Origin: Paramoeba atlantica
Lineage: Eukaryota > Discosea
Length of the DNA: 64,000 nucleotides
Assembly: GCA_977017575.1 (NCBI GenBank)
Contig: CDRNVI010000087.1
Span: 248,001-312,000 of the forward strand
Direction of reading: 5' to 3'
The position numbers and the translations under genes were made by a program. The notes beneath the pieces are model-generated. The model saw nothing but the letters and a program-made list of their open reading frames with translations. It was not told the origin of the DNA and ran no database searches. Numbering within the stretch: the first letter of the stretch is position 1; every line of letters starts with the position of its first letter. Of the stretch, positions 1-9,307 are shown piece by piece.

Positions 1-1572
1 CGTCCAGAACACATCCAGGCCGCCATTTTGGAACACGCCGACAAGAAGGTGGGTCCTCTTTCGTTCCTCACTCGCCTCGTGAACCACATGCTCCAAGGAA
101 AGGCACCGCCAGAGGTACAACTGTTCTACGCTGGAGCCCGTCTCTGCGCTCTGGAGAAAGGTGAAGAAGATGTCCGACCCATAGCAGCAGGCGAAACCCT
201 CAGACGTCTAGTAAGCAAAGCGGCATGCGTCGCCGTAAAGGAGAAGGCTGAAACTTTATTCCGGGGAAGACAGTATGGTGTGGCTGCATCCGCGGGGGCC
301 GAACGAGTAATTCATCTGTGCCGGAAAACAATGCTAAACAACATGGGGAGCGACAGTCTTGTTCTCTGTAAGGTAGACCTCAGAAATGCGTTCAACAACG
401 TCAGCAGGCCTGTCTTCACTTTGCTCACACGTCTCAATTTTCCAGAACTTTCACCCTGGGTGGAATGGTGCTACACAAACCCGAGTTGTCTTACCTACGG
501 GAATCACTTCCTATCCTCAGCCGAAGGCGTCCAGCAAGGTGACCCATTGGGTCCGCTTCTCTTCTCTCTAGTCCTTTCTGGGGTAACCGAGGAAATATCA
601 TCCCGATCAAACCTAGATTCGCAACTATGGTATTTGGACGACGGAGTTCTCATGGGGGAGGCGGCGGAGGTTCGAAAGGCGCTTGACGTTTTTTCCGAGG
701 TTGGTTCACAATGCGGGCTATTTCTGAATCCGAACAAGTGTGAAATAATAACGCCACCTGCCTCAGCCCATCACACGACTTTATTTCCGGAAATACCTAC
801 CGCCAAAATTCGTGTTGACGGGAATTTCGATATTCTCGGATCCCCGATTGGGTCTGCGGAGCACTGCGCGGAGTTCCTAATGTCTCACGCCATCGAACCC
901 GCACGCGAGACTCTCGCAGCAATAGGGCTAATAGGCGATCCACAAGTTGCCATCGCCCTCATCCGCCAGTGCACTGGCTTCTGCCAAATGGTGTACACTC
1001 TCCGCACCACACCCCCCCAGGCTCTTTTTCAACTTTGTAGCCTACTAGACGAAACCGTTCTTAAAGCTGTCGAGTGGGCACTTTTCCCCCTGGAACCCCA
1101 CGCACGTGACCAAATCCAACGAAGGAAACGCCACGGAGGTTTCGGCCTTAGGTCTGCAACACTCCACGCGACAGCCGCTTACGTTTCTTCCGTCGCGCAC
1201 GCCGCCGACATAGACGACTGGGATCCTACAGAGGCTGATGGATTCGCCATTTCGGTACAAGACGTAAACCGTAAAGCAGGAGTAGCGCTAGTGGATCCCA
1301 ACACGGGGCGCACACCCAAGCAGGACAAGCCACTCCCATACTCAGGCCACCATCACAACTTCCTCCCGAAAAGGAAACGCCCACGGAGCACTCAAAACAA
1401 AATGGAAGCGGACAGGGCAACCGCGCCGGAGATGGTCATCCCTCGACAGCAGCAACTCAGCCAGGCTATCTCACAGCAGGAATTCACCACAGCACCGAGC
1501 AGGCTGACCCTCGCACTCGCGCACGGTGGGTTTCAGAGTCGGGTAAGGGAGCAGGTAGCTGGGCTTTCGTGA
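1..1572 (+). CDS. Reverse transcriptase of R2-like LINE (5'-partial)
   Basis: RNA-directed DNA polymerase that would copy the element RNA at a nicked target. Visible RT motifs in order: VRPIAAGETLRRL (about bp 172-210), KVDLRNAFNN (about 370-400), GVQQGDPLGPLLFS (about 526-568) and the catalytic box LWYLDDG (about 625-645). A KRRHGGFGLRS-like thumb motif follows near 1128. Frame 1 is open from the first base and the first residues (RPEHIQAAI) continue the domain, so the start lies outside the window. The last ~100 codons lose similarity to the family, because the endonuclease continues in another frame; a frameshift around 1300-1500 is likely. Confidence 0.8.
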   Translation, partial: RPEHIQAAILEHADKKVGPLSFLTRLVNHMLQGKAPPEVQLFYAGARLCALEKGEEDVRPIAAGETLRRLVSKAACVAVKEKAETLFRGRQYGVAASAGAERVIHLCRKTMLNNMGSDSLVLCKVDLRNAFNNVSRPVFTLLTRLNFPELSPWVEWCYTNPSCLTYGNHFLSSAEGVQQGDPLGPLLFSLVLSGVTEEISSRSNLDSQLWYLDDGVLMGEAAEVRKALDVFSEVGSQCGLFLNPNKCEIITPPASAHHTTLFPEIPTAKIRVDGNFDILGSPIGSAEHCAEFLMSHAIEPARETLAAIGLIGDPQVAIALIRQCTGFCQMVYTLRTTPPQALFQLCSLLDETVLKAVEWALFPLEPHARDQIQRRKRHGGFGLRSATLHATAAYVSSVAHAADIDDWDPTEADGFAISVQDVNRKAGVALVDPNTGRTPKQDKPLPYSGHHHNFLPKRKRPRSTQNKMEADRATAPEMVIPRQQQLSQAISQQEFTTAPSRLTLALAHGGFQSRVREQVAGLS

Positions 1573-2291
1573 CGCCCTCTAGGAGCAAAGGATACGCCTT
1601 CACACCAACAGAGTTCCGCACGCTGTCCCGCTGGTGGCTGGGATCCGACATCTATCAAGAAGATCGCCCTTGCCCAGCGAAGGGATGCACATTACCTCTG
1701 CAGAAAAATGGGGAACATGCATTGTTATGTAAGAACGGACATGGCCTCATCACCCGTCACAACGCGGTCTGTGAGCAATTCACAGCATTCTGCAGAAAAG
1801 CCGACATAGCTCCGCAAAGGGAGAAAAGCCTGGGAAATCGTGGTCCAAGAGGGGGTCTCACCAGACCTGCTGACGTGTTTCTCCCGAATTACACCCTGGG
1901 AAGTGGTATGGTGTTAGACTTCGCAGTCACCCACGCACAGCAACTAAAGTATTTGGACTCTGTCCGGAATGCTAGCTGGGTGGCTGCGGGATCTTTCGCT
2001 GAACACTACTCAGCAACGAAGGATAAACAACGCCAGGAAGCGGAGGAAGCGAAATTACTTTTTACGGCCATGGTAGTTGAATCCTTTGGCTCGTGGAGTA
2101 AAAGCGCGATGGCTGTTTTGTGGAAGGTGGGGGCGTTACGCGCAAACGCGTCAAACGGTCTACTCACAGACACTCAAGCCCGAAATGACCTTCTCAAAGA
2201 GCTGAACGTGGCTCTCATGCGCTCCCAGGCCCGGATGATGGTCTCTAGGATAGTCGTCAGTGACCCTGACGCTCCCCTGGAAGGGGCCTAA
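1569..2291 (+). CDS. Zinc finger and restriction-like endonuclease part of R2-like LINE
   Basis: The C-terminal part of the LINE polyprotein in a frame shifted from the RT. A CCHC-type finger starts at CPAKGC (about bp 1670) and continues with EHALLCKNGHG. The PD-(D/E)xK-like core follows: RPADVFLP (about 1864) and MVLDFAVTHA (about 1909). In RLE LINEs this domain nicks the target DNA to prime reverse transcription. Upstream codons of the same frame (reading ARWVSESGKGAG, about 1525-1560) look like family sequence, so the true domain begins before the first ATG. It ends with a stop at 2289-2291, followed by the 3'UTR. Confidence 0.75.
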   Translation: MTPSRSKGYAFTPTEFRTLSRWWLGSDIYQEDRPCPAKGCTLPLQKNGEHALLCKNGHGLITRHNAVCEQFTAFCRKADIAPQREKSLGNRGPRGGLTRPADVFLPNYTLGSGMVLDFAVTHAQQLKYLDSVRNASWVAAGSFAEHYSATKDKQRQEAEEAKLLFTAMVVESFGSWSKSAMAVLWKVGALRANASNGLLTDTQARNDLLKELNVALMRSQARMMVSRIVVSDPDAPLEGA

Positions 2292-2790
2292 GGGATCTCG
2301 GGAATACCCACTGGGACATAAACCGCTGGTCCGGATGCTGGTCGGTGCCGACAGGGTCTATGCTCACGCCTAGTCCGTCAGGGCTAGGTACCCCAAGTGA
2401 GGTAGGACAAGGGTAGGGAACTTTGTTCCTCCCCGTCGGCCAGCATCATGCTCCGCGACCGTGCCGCTGTCGGCACAGGCCCATTGCTTGCGCCCTCTCG
2501 TACAACAAGAGAAGGGTTAACAAGGCAAGCTGGGAGTGGTCGAAAGACCCGGTTCGGAACATGCATGAGGAAGATGGGAGCGCGAATGGATTGGAGAAGA
2601 CCTCGCCTCCCCCCTTTTTTATCATCAAAAACCCTCTTGTGGCGTAGGTGCGAGGCGAGGCAGAGGGAGACCTTACCCTCCCTGGAAAGGTGGAAGTTCG
2701 GTAAGGGGAAGTGGGAAAGTTGGGAAGTGGGAAAGTTGGGAAGTGGGAAGGTTGGGAAGTGGGAAAGTTGGTTCGCTAGTTTTTATATAG
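2292..2790 (+). other. 3'UTR of R2-like LINE with conserved hairpin
   Basis: This stretch has no supported gene. From about 2480 it matches the two repeat copies at 2971 and 3251. A hairpin around 2495-2518 pairs CCCTCTC with GAGAAGGG; in the later copies it reads CCCTCCC with GGGAAGGG, so a U-A pair became C-G with pairing kept. This suggests an RNA structure used by the element. Bases 2705-2770 are a short G-rich tandem repeat. Confidence 0.5.
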
Positions 2791-2970
2791 TTGTTAAAAA
2801 GAGGAAAAAGATTTAAATAAAGAAAAATATAATCTTTAAAAAAATTGCTAATTTGATTGCTTGTTTTCAAATCACTACCCCCCCCCCCCCCCAATGGACC
2901 TACTTGGTTCGTGTACTGGGTAAAAATATAGAGGCAATGCCGCGTTTCAAAAATTATAATACAAAAATAA
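2781..2970. other. Intergenic, with a C15-like run
   Basis: AT-rich stretch with a run of about 15 C at 2878-2893. I see no gene. The C run resembles the termini of the DNA transposons elsewhere in the window, so it may be a transposon-end relic, but no partner end was found. Confidence 0.4.
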
Positions 2971-3250
2971 AACAGGCCCGCGCCTGCGCCCTCCCGTATA
3001 ACAAGGGAAGGGTTCACAAGCCAGGCCGAGGAGTGGTCGAAAGACCCGGTCCGGAACGCGCGAATGGTTAGGGAGTCACCCGCACGCCGGGTGAGGTGAA
3101 GCTGAGGGAGACCTTACCCTCCCTGAGAAGTTGAAAAGTGGGGTAGGGGAAAGTAGAGAAGTAGGGAGAAAAGTGGGAAAAGTAAGTCAAAGGGGGAGAA
3201 AGTGAGAGAGAAAGAGGGGAAAGTGGAAAAAAAAAAAAAAAAAAAAAAAA
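2971..3250 (+). repeat. SINE-like copy of the R2-like LINE 3' end, unit A
   Basis: About 256 bp beginning ACAGGCCCGCGCCTGC and ending in a purine-rich tract, followed by a run of about 24 A. The first 110 bp match the 3'UTR of the LINE at 2480. It is joined head to tail to an identical copy. It could be a truncated LINE insertion or a short dependent element using the LINE's 3' end. Confidence 0.65.
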
Positions 3251-3520
3251 ACAGGCCCGCGCCTGCGCCCTCCCGTATAACAAGGGAAGGGTTCACAAGC
3301 CAGGCCGAGGAGTGGTCGAAAGACCCGGTCCGGAACGCGCGAATGGTTAGGGAGTCACCCGCACGCCGGGTGAGGTGAAGCTGAGGGAGACCTTACCCTC
3401 CCTGAGAAGTTGAAAAGTGGGGTAGGGGAAAGTAGAGAAGTAGGGAGAAAAGTGGGAAAAGTAAGTCAAAGGGGGAGAAAGTGAGAGAGAAAGAGGGGAA
3501 AGTGGAAAATTTTCAACTCA
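3251..3520 (+). repeat. SINE-like copy of the R2-like LINE 3' end, unit B
   Basis: Essentially identical to unit A over its full length. It ends in GTGGAAAATTTTC without the long A run. Near identity of A and B points to a recent tandem duplication or a dimeric insertion. Confidence 0.65.
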
Positions 3521-3684
3521 ATAAAATACATCCCACCTTTATGCCTTACAGATCAATGTTAATGGAGCCCATGCAAGTGGGGCTTGCACTGGCTGGCACA
3601 GATTGGCACTGGCTGGCATATAATTTATTTTATTTTATCACCCCATGCTGAGTCACAGGCCGCAAAAAACACACGTTCCGCCAG
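3521..3684. repeat. Short direct repeats (TTGCACTGGCTGGCA-like)
   Basis: A non-coding stretch with several copies of a 15-20 bp motif (GCTTGCACTGGCTGGCACAG and variants) near 3580-3620; the motif appears again at 3722-3765 inside the end of the protease ORF. Function unknown. Confidence 0.45.
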
Positions 3685-4261
3685 TTAACCACTTCCGATC
3701 CCCTGGAAAAATGGCCGTTGTGGCTTGCACTGGCTTGCACAAGTTGGAACTGGCTTGCAGTGGCGGTATGCATGGGGTCCAATAGGGTATACTATGCTTT
3801 CTTCCCATCCCTCTGTCGTCTCATCTCCTATATCAGTGTCTTTGATGAGTTGGACGACTGTCTCCATATTTTCATCATCCTCACTGTTGTCCCCTTCCTT
3901 TATGTCGCTACTCTGTTGTGCAGGCAAAGGTGATGGGATCCCCAAAACACTTGGATACCAAGTCTTCGCAATGTTCTTCCTCGTGAGTCTGTTCTGTACG
4001 CCGTTAGGGAATAACAGCGAGTATAGGTTATTCACAACATGCAATCCGCATTCATTCGTTAGCGGTTCTTGCTGCTGAACTTTCGCATATTTTACTTTTA
4101 CGTTGCTTGCAGAGGTGCCGATAATAGGCCTTAAGTGCGAAGCCAAGCTTTCCAAGTAGTCCTGGCGGGCAGTGGGAGAAAATGCCTGGTAACTGTCAAA
4201 TACGGTCATTCCCAATCAGTGGTAATGCACAAGAATGAAATGGCCGTTGAAGATTTCATTT
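3685..4261 (-). pseudogene. Ulp1/SENP-like cysteine protease, catalytic part, broken
   Basis: The minus-strand frame carries the peptidase C48 signature in order: NGHFILVHYH (catalytic His region, just upstream of 4215), VFDSYQAF (Asp region, about 4190) and VQQQEPLTNECGLHVVNNLY (Gln and Cys region, about 4080-4020). In the family these proteases cut SUMO or ubiquitin-like proteins. The same motif order occurs at 52.6-52.9 kb inside a pogo-like element. The gene is broken: a stop lies between the His and Asp regions, and LINE copy 3 separates it from its upstream part at 12045-12252. It may have belonged to a transposon rather than the host. Confidence 0.65.
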
Positions 4262-4270
4262 CAGTTTCAT

Positions 4271-4285
4271 ACCGGGCGAGCCGGC
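4271..4285 (-). other. 3' terminal hairpin of LINE copy 3
   Basis: On the minus strand, TCTCTGCCGG is followed by a short loop and CCGGTATGA. The 5-bp stem is G-U, C-G, C-G, G-C, G-C. It occupies the same place as the hairpins of the other LINE copies and the SINE, with a different stem sequence. Confidence 0.6.
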
Positions 4286-4336
4286 AGAGAATTTAATTCG
4301 GTTTGCACACATACAACGTGTCTAACGAAAGTCTAA

Positions 4337-5238
4337 TCAATCTTGGCGTGGTTCATCGGACCATGCGGGGTCCTCGCGCCGTGTCCAGATCACATAACTC
4401 CCGAAGATTGCACTTCGGATCATGTGTTGTACGCAGGAAGATGCCTCTTCTTCCCCATCGAACAGGACACTGACTAGTGAGGAGGTCGTGTTAGGCATTC
4501 CACGCGCTCCTATTTCAAAAACTATCGAATAGCAGGGTACATTTTCTGCACGACGCTTGAACATTAGCTGGTTGTACTTGTTTCGTTTGCGCTGATGAGC
4601 CTCAGCGAGATTCTCTTCCCAAGGTACTGTGAGTTCGATAATGTATTCGCATCCATTCTTGAGTTGCACTCAGCCGTCTGGCCGCAACAACGATAGATCG
4701 TTTGCCATCCAGTTCGGGGGGTTGCGCAGTCCCGGAATGTCAAAATGGGCTTTCGAAGTGTACGGAGACTTTAGGACATGAGTCGCGAGCTCTTGAAGCA
4801 CCAGATTATGTCGATATGAGTATCGTCCTTGCTCCAAGGATAAGGTACAGGAGGAGAGGACGTGACGCGGTGTTTGTATTTCTCTAGAACATACATGTAT
4901 GGGGCATGTCGTATTTGAGTGTGATGATATTCCCCATCTGTGGAGAGCGGCGCGGGAGGGGAGAGGTGTCAGGGTCATAATCGATGCTGCAAATCGGGAA
5001 AGCTTATGGTTATTTATTCCATTTATCGCTGCCGCAAACTGTTTAGCTGTGTCAGGATCAGCCGGGAGGTCCCACCATTTTGAACTTAATGAGGCCCGTT
5101 TTTTCAGTTTCTCTAACGTGTTCGTTTCATACTGTTTGCGTAGGGTCTCCTTGGCTCGGTTGATATCTGCAAGATCATCAAGAATATAAGTTGCTGGTCT
5201 TATCAAGCCTCGGCGGCGTAGATTCTTCTCTTCGTCTA
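4337..5238 (-). pseudogene. Endonuclease end of LINE copy 3
   Basis: Two minus-strand ORFs (4670-5206 and 4337-4669) continue the LINE polyprotein: KWWDLPADPDTAKQF, SRFAASIMTLTPLPSR, a zinc finger with RHVLSSC, LLRPDG, then IIELTVPWEEN and FEIGARG. They match the C-terminal ~370 residues of the 30 kb LINE. A stop separates LLRPDG from the following residues (about 4667-4669). The domain is the restriction-like endonuclease that nicks target DNA. Confidence 0.8.
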
Positions 5239-5407
5239 CCGTTACCCCCCCCCCCCCCCCCCCCTTACTTCACCACATTTAGCCACTCCGCATGTGGTGA
5301 AGTAAGGGGGGTGTCAGAATTTTCGCCCGATTCCTACTCTGTGATAACAGTTAACCCAGGTCAGAGATTGTAAATTTTCATTGATTTCAATATTTATTCA
5401 ATACACG

Positions 5408-5830
5408 ATGGCCCCACCACTTCTATTCTTTAACGCGAGCCAAGTGACTCTATCCTCACCGTTGCCACACGAAACTGTTGCCGTACTGCCCTTCCCCGAT
5501 GATACTTCACCTACCCCATCCACCGCATTAATATTGAATGCATCTAACCATCTTGCTGAGCAGCCGCGGAAGGTTCGGATGGATCTTACCATACAACAAA
5601 AAAACAACCTATGTGCTAGTATAGATGCCGGCAAGTCTGTAAGCGTCGCCGCCCGAGATTACAAGGTCGAGGTAAGCACGGTACATAGAGTTTATCGGAA
5701 AAAAGAAGATTGGCATAAATTTACTCAACTTGGCTTTGGGAAATTGTTTCAGTACCACCCCCCTCGAGCAAATCCAGGCATAAAGGGGCGAGGGAGATAC
5801 GAAGCAACAGATGTAGCAGATTCCCATTGA
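5408..5830 (+). CDS. Pogo-like transposase, N-terminal helix-turn-helix part
   Basis: From the ATG at 5408. After about 60 low-complexity residues comes MDLTIQQKNNLCASIDAGK, SVSVAARDYKVEVSTVHRVY, which has the look of a psq/Tc1-type helix-turn-helix that would bind the transposon ends. The frame stops at 5830 inside a foldback repeat, where the transposase similarity ends (about 5760). The continuation near 5990 (SFVASISKIHGRHGSKN) is in another frame. The DDE domain lies 2.4 kb further on. Confidence 0.55.
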   Translation: MAPPLLFFNASQVTLSSPLPHETVAVLPFPDDTSPTPSTALILNASNHLAEQPRKVRMDLTIQQKNNLCASIDAGKSVSVAARDYKVEVSTVHRVYRKKEDWHKFTQLGFGKLFQYHPPRANPGIKGRGRYEATDVADSH

Positions 5831-5988
5831 AAAGAAATCGTATCTCCGTGCACGAGAAATGCCTACCTATGCGCTCGCCTGCTTGGAGTCAACTTCGTGC
5901 AGGGAGATACGAATTCCTTTCAGTGGGAATCTGCTACATCTGTTGCTTCGTATCTGCCTCGCCCCTTTATGCCTGGATTCTACAAAAA
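5764..5988. repeat. Foldback (MITE-like) insertion within transposase gene
   Basis: Two arms of about 58 bp, near-perfect inverted copies: AATCCAGGCATAAAGGGGCG at 5773 and CGCCCCTTTATGCCTGGATT ending near 5982. A unique loop of about 95 bp lies between. The arms include GCAACAGATGTAGCAGATTC. It interrupts the transposase reading frame, consistent with a short non-autonomous transposon. Confidence 0.6.
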
Positions 5989-6094
5989 CAGTTTCGTCGC
6001 ATCAATCAGTAAAATTCATGGGCGTCATGGAAGTAAGAATTGACAAAAAATGTCAATCTTCTTCTCAAAAGTGGCTACTGAAGGCTTCTGAAAA

Positions 6095-7506
6095 AGTGTC
6101 CAGCTGACCACCCCCAGAAAAAGTGTTCAGCTGGCCACCCCCTGAAAAAGTGTCCAGCTGACCACCCCGTGGAAAAATGGCCAGCTGGCTACCCCCTGGA
6201 AATCTGGCCAACTGGCCACCCCCTGAAAAGTTGACCAGCTGGCCACCCCCTGGAAAAGTGGCCAGCTGACCACCCCCTGGAAAAGTGGCCAGCTGGCCAC
6301 CCCTTTAAAAAGTGGCCAGCTGGCCACCTCCTGGAAAAGTGGCCAGCTGACTACCCCCTGGTAACGTGGCCAGCTGACCACCCCCTGGTAACGTGGCCAG
6401 CTGGCCACCCCCTGGAAAAGTGGCCAGCTGGCCACCCCTTTAAAAAGTGGCCAGCTGGCCACCCCCTGGAAAAGTGGCCAACTGGCCACCCCCGTGAAAA
6501 GGTGGCCACCCCCTGGAAAAGTGGCCAGCTGACCACCCCCTGGAAAAGTGGCCAGCTGACCACCCCCTGGTAACGTGGCCAGCTGGCCACCACCTGGAAA
6601 AGTGGCCAGCTGACCACCCCTTTAAAAAGTGGCCAGCTGGCCACCCCCTGGAAAAGTGGCCAAATGGCCACCCCCTGAAAAGTGACCAACTGGCCACCCC
6701 CTGAAAAGGTGGCCAGCTGGCCACCCCTTGAAAAAGTGGCCAGCTAACCACCCGCTTAAAAAATGGCCAGCTGACCATCCCCTGGAAAAGTGGCCAGCTG
6801 ACCACACCCTGGAAAAGTGGCCAACTGGCCACCCACTGGAAAAGTGGCCAGCTGGCCACCACCTGGAAAAGTGGCCAGCTGACCACACCCTGGAAAAGTG
6901 GCCAACTGGCCACCCACTGGAAAAGTGGCCAGCTGGCCACCACCTGGAAAAGTGGCCAGCTGACCACCCCTGGAAAAAGTGGCCAGCTGACCACCCCCTT
7001 AAAAAGTGGCCAGATGACCACCCCTTTAAAAAGTGGCCAGCTAGCCACCCCCTGGAAAAGTGGCCACCTGGCCACGCCCTGAAAAGGTGGTCAGCTGGCC
7101 GCCCCCTTAAAAAGTGGCTAGCTGGCCGCCCCCTGAAAAAGTGGCCAGCTGAGCACCCCCTGAAAAAGTGGCTAGCTGGCCGCTCACTGAAAAAGTGGCC
7201 AGCTGGCCACCTCCTGGAAAAGCGGCCAGCTGGCCATCCCCTGGAAAAGTGGCCAGCTGACCACCCCCTGGAAAAGTGGCCAGCTGACCACCCCCTGGAA
7301 AAGTGGCCAGCTGGCCACCCCCTGAAAAAGTGACCAGCTGCTCTTTCATGCAGGAGGTGGCCAGCTTGCGACTTTTTTTGGACGTCGCCATTCATCTTGA
7401 GTATATGAAATGCAAACTGTGTTTTTTGGTAGCCAGCTGGCCATTTTTCAAGGAGGTGGCCAGCTGACCATTGTCTCAGGGGGTGGCGAGCTGGCCACTT
7501 TTTGAA
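6095..7506. repeat. 27-bp minisatellite, about 50 units
   Basis: Tandem array with consensus GTGGCCAGCTGGCCACCCCC plus TGGAAAA (27 bp). Each unit centres on TGGCCAGCTGGCCA, a 14-bp perfect palindrome. Because 27 is a multiple of 3, most frames stay open on both strands and give 9-residue repeats such as KWPADHPLE or GVASWPLFQ. These ORFs are by-products of the repeat; I do not call them genes. The array lies between the two transposase parts. Confidence 0.9.
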
Positions 7507-7795
7507 GGGCGAGAAAATCATACCTTTTTTTCGTTCATTTGTTATGCCGTCGGCGAGTGAAACGCGTTTCAAAAAGTGGTTCTGGAAGTTAGTTTAGGAG
7601 CTGAAAAATATTCCCCAAACGTTCAAACAGCTGTAGTCTGTTTGTGTGGGGAACATAATCAAGCATCTTCGCGTTTTTTCTGATTTGAAATATCCGTCTC
7701 TGAGCTGAATTCCGAGTCGCATTTTTGGTAAAAGGGCTCTAAAAACTGTTGAGTGTACTCGTTTTTTTTCATTTTTGGAGCATTACAGAGATTGA
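7507..7795. other. Non-coding stretch inside pogo-like element
   Basis: AT-rich sequence between the minisatellite and the transposase catalytic region. I see no gene or repeat in it. Confidence 0.4.
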
Positions 7796-8197
7796 TTGAA
7801 GAAAAATGTCTCTGTTTTTAAAAATTTGAAAAAATCGTTTTTATGCTCGTTTTATGCCCATTTTGGGCTCGCGGAATTAACCTTAGTAAGCGAGTTAGAT
7901 ACTCACCGTATCTCCCTCAATAAAAAATTATATGAAAAAGGGTTGCCGCAACTGCTTTTGCTACGCGAGTCTCTTTCGGCAGTCACGAAACCGACAATGT
8001 TGGGGTACTTTGCTGAAATTTCAGAGCACTTCTGTTCCCTTACCGACAAAGGAAAAGAAAAATTTTGGATTCGTATTTGCACCTTCGCCAATATTTCGCG
8101 ACGGAGTCAACGGAGCAACCCAAATGGTCCCAAAAGACATGGACGAGCGTATAGAAGCCTTTTTGAATATGATAGCTCTGCGAAATTGTGATCGCGT
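7796..8197 (+). pseudogene. Pogo-like transposase, middle part, frameshifted
   Basis: Frames 7796-8191 and 7932-8210 overlap. Family-like residues are DKGKEKFWIRICT then, in the other frame, GVNGATQMVPKDMDERIEAF, which is the region before the first catalytic Asp in pogo-like transposases. The break between the frames lies around 8060-8100. It leads into the DDE domain at 8198. Confidence 0.45.
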
Positions 8198-9307
8198 GGA
8201 TACGCTGTAATCGTAACAGGGGACGAGACCTGTGTTGTGTGGGAGCCCGTCAATGAAATCACATACGACACTAAAGGGACAAAGCGCGTAAAGGTTTTAA
8301 CTACAGGGAAGGAGAAGAAGACACTGGCTGCGTGGTTTTGGGGCCTCTCTGTTACGAACCAACGGCATGCAGAAAGCACGTGGGAGCATAAGGTGTTTCC
8401 TCCGCACTTAATTTGGGAAGCCCATTCAGATTCTGGAAAGGTTTCCAAAGAGGTGCTCCGGGCGGCAGAAAAGTACAATTGTACGGCAACAACGACAACA
8501 AGCGGGTGGAACACAGGAGAGTCATTTAAAAAATGGGCTGAAGCGGAATTCTTTGACAGAATGAAGTATCCTCCGCGGAAAACACTTATTATTTTGGATC
8601 TGTACGCTGCTCATCGGACAGCGGAATTATTATTGTTCTTTCGTGAGAGAGAAATCGATGTTCAATTCGTTCCAGGAGGTTGCACTTCCAAAGGACAGCT
8701 CATGGATATGGCCATCAACCAGCCTTTTAAAAAGTACTACAAGGAATGTTTTGCCTCCTGGCGTGCGTCGACGCATCATGAAATTGTCCGGCCGACGCGA
8801 AGTCTTATAACAAAATTTGCGACTCAGGCTCTGGCAAAAGTGAATTCAGAAGAATACGAAATCGAATTTAATAAGTTGCTTGTTCCAGCACTTTCCAAAA
8901 ATCTCGCACAGATTCCCATAGAATCCAGAGCCGAGCTCAGACTCTCCTCAAGCGTTATCACGGAGTCAATGGTGGATGCATCAGCCATCGCTTCACGCGT
9001 ATCACAACTGAGCATTGTCGAGGAATCTCTTGAACCAAATCAGGTCCCTCGCCTGCCACCGCGCGTTCCTGTAAAAAATCGAATTAGTCCCGCAATCGCA
9101 GCGAAAGCCATGAAGTCCGCCATAGAGTCAGCGCGTAACAGGAACTCAGCGCTTAACGCAACCCCAGTACAGGAGTGTTGTTATTGCACGCGAGCGAATT
9201 TAACTCTACGGGAGTGTAGTGAACCTGGGTGTTTAACGAAATTTCATCACATGTGTGCAATTGAAGAAAAGGGGGAAGAGAATGACAATTTCTGCGCAAA
9301 GCACTAA
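8198..9307 (+). CDS. Pogo-like transposase, DDE domain plus PHD-like finger
   Basis: Catalytic part of the cut-and-paste transposase. The first Asp is in VIVTGDETCVVWE (about 8207-8245), then TYDTKGTKRVKVLTTGKEK; the second is in IILDLYAAHRTAE (about 8590-8630); the third follows VPGGCTSKGQLMDMAINQPF (about 8670-8730). This arrangement is that of DDE_1/pogo transposases. The C-terminus (about 9172-9307) is a Cys/His-rich module, CCYC, LRECSEPGC, KFHHMC and NFCAKH, which resembles a PHD-type C4HC3 finger. The ORF has no ATG at its head because the frame is broken upstream. Confidence 0.75.
   Translation, partial: GYAVIVTGDETCVVWEPVNEITYDTKGTKRVKVLTTGKEKKTLAAWFWGLSVTNQRHAESTWEHKVFPPHLIWEAHSDSGKVSKEVLRAAEKYNCTATTTTSGWNTGESFKKWAEAEFFDRMKYPPRKTLIILDLYAAHRTAELLLFFREREIDVQFVPGGCTSKGQLMDMAINQPFKKYYKECFASWRASTHHEIVRPTRSLITKFATQALAKVNSEEYEIEFNKLLVPALSKNLAQIPIESRAELRLSSSVITESMVDASAIASRVSQLSIVEESLEPNQVPRLPPRVPVKNRISPAIAAKAMKSAIESARNRNSALNATPVQECCYCTRANLTLRECSEPGCLTKFHHMCAIEEKGEENDNFCAKH

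Larger units (their letters stand above)
1..2790 (+). mobile_element. R2-like LINE with restriction-like endonuclease, 5' end outside window
   Basis: The stretch holds a non-LTR reverse transcriptase followed by a zinc-finger and restriction-like endonuclease region, then about 500 bp of 3' untranslated sequence. The reading frame is already open at base 1, so the element starts upstream. Its 3' part (about 2480-2600) recurs in two copies at 2971-3506, which supports 2480 onward as the element's 3' tail. It ends in a G-rich tract of 16-bp units (GTGGGAAAGTTGGGAA-like, about 2705-2770). A frameshift between the RT and endonuclease parts suggests an inactive copy. The protein is a different LINE lineage from the 30 kb, 44 kb and 10 kb elements. 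Clade within the RLE LINEs is uncertain. Confidence 0.8.

Noticed and set aside
6095-7506. CRISPR array or coding repeat protein
   Set aside because: Units are contiguous 27-mers without unique spacers. Open frames on both strands follow from a unit length divisible by three; no start context or flanking genes support a protein.
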